Shown here: positions 63,295-64,000 of the stretch, piece after piece | Position numbering within the stretch: position 1 is the first letter of the stretch | Layout: every line of letters begins with the position of its first letter | Program-made: the position numbers and the translations under genes | The notes under the pieces: generated by a model | What the model saw: only the letters and a program-made list of their open reading frames with translations | Told to the model about the DNA's origin: nothing | Database searches by the model: none | Assembly (NCBI GenBank): GCA_946699065.1 | Contig: CAMPDV010000040.1 | Coordinates: 868,001 to 932,000, forward strand | Direction of reading: 5' to 3' | Source: Loxodes magnus | Taxonomy: Eukaryota; Ciliophora; Karyorelictea; Loxodida; Loxodidae | Length of the DNA stretch: 64,000 nucleotides

Positions 63295-64000
63295 GATGTA
63301 TGTCTCGATACATTTCCTTTAAGATCTTGATACAACTAAGAAATCTTTTAGGTTTAAAGATATAAAAAGACAATAAAAATGATTCCCACCTTTTTTATCT
63401 AATTTGAAGTATTTATATTTCAGAATTGATTAGCCTAATAAATTAAAATATATAGATAAAAGAGTATAATCTTGTAAACTTTTATTACTAAAAGCAACTA
63501 ATTCTAAAGAAAAAGTATTAATAGGCTAAATATAAAAAGGGCTAAATATTTTAAATGAGCAATTACCTTCTAATTAAAGTATTTCTTTTATTTAAAATTG
63601 AAGAGAAAAAGGTTCAAAAATATAATACCTTGATAGCTATTTACACATAAGCTTGACAATTATTTGCTTCAGAGAATAATAGTAATAATTATAAACATTC
63701 AGTATTATATTTGCTATTTTATTTTATAACTCTTTTCTTTGTTTAATTTTAATACTTATTGAAGCTAGAAGATATACATATTTTAATTATTTGGACCGTA
63801 AGGAAATTCCAGATTCAACAAATAATTTTGATTAAAAATTTATCTTAGGCAATTAATTTTAAACTCAGCGAAATAAATTATATTTCCTTTTTTAAATTAG
63901 TATTAAATAAGCTTAAGCAATTTAGATTCTTGCTAACCCTTTATAGTACTTTAAATAGGATTTATTTATGTTTTCTCCCTTTTTGAAGATCTTATGTTTA
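63295..64000. other. Non-coding or unassigned AT-rich end of window
   Basis: About 700 bases with no coding block that stands out on either strand. Probably upstream sequence of the minus-strand gene. Confidence 0.35.

Overview
The window is nuclear DNA of a ciliate that has reassigned all three stop codons. Conserved genes read through only if TAA and TAG are glutamine. TGA is tryptophan inside genes (for example GNWK of triosephosphate isomerase, WDVGG of an Arf-like GTPase, the Trp of the DnaJ signal peptide) and is also the only terminator. That matches NCBI tables 27/28 (karyorelicts such as Loxodes; the heterotrich Condylostoma). Introns are tiny (16-23 nt, GTAAG...YAG), base composition is very AT-rich, and coding strands are purine-rich. 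I infer a karyorelict, Loxodes-like genome. A standard-code reading breaks almost every gene here.

Layout. 0-6.7 kb (+): the end of a Lys/Glu/Gln-rich protein, then a single ORF joining a degenerate hybrid histidine kinase, two receivers, an otubain-like domain and an RBR E3 ligase. 7.1-12.9 kb (+): an unknown protein, an Arf-like GTPase, an ER-type DnaJ and a mitochondrial CoA-type carrier. 12.9-19.1 kb (-): a DUF4795 axonemal-type protein, a LOA1-like acyltransferase and a tandem triosephosphate isomerase. 19.4-21.0 kb: an unresolved minus-strand region. 21.8-24.0 kb (+): a Myb protein and a ubiquitin-like protein. 24.8-32.4 kb (-): an eight-EF-hand protein, an ankyrin-class II HDAC and a large coiled-coil protein. 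32.7-36.3 kb: two unknown proteins and a myristoylated FHA protein. 38-49.5 kb is an accessory zone of poorly conserved Gln-rich genes on both strands, including a gag-like zinc-knuckle ORF, a TPR gene and a GC-rich island. 50.1-56.3 kb (-): one uninterrupted 2,043-residue ORF joining a GTPase to a SecA-type motor. 56.5-63.3 kb: several unknown genes and a degenerate protein kinase; the last 700 bases look non-coding.

Genes are compact, with many neighbours 6-40 bases apart. I see no operon-like functional grouping. Identifiable functions are ordinary cell biology: glycolysis, lipid synthesis, ER folding, mitochondrial transport, chromatin, Ca2+ sensing and cilia. The exceptions are the large domain fusions and the accessory zone. 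No tRNA, rRNA, CRISPR array, origin or telomere repeat was recognised. Exon joins were placed by hand from protein conservation and frame. Where no conserved family guides the reading, boundaries are approximate and this is stated.
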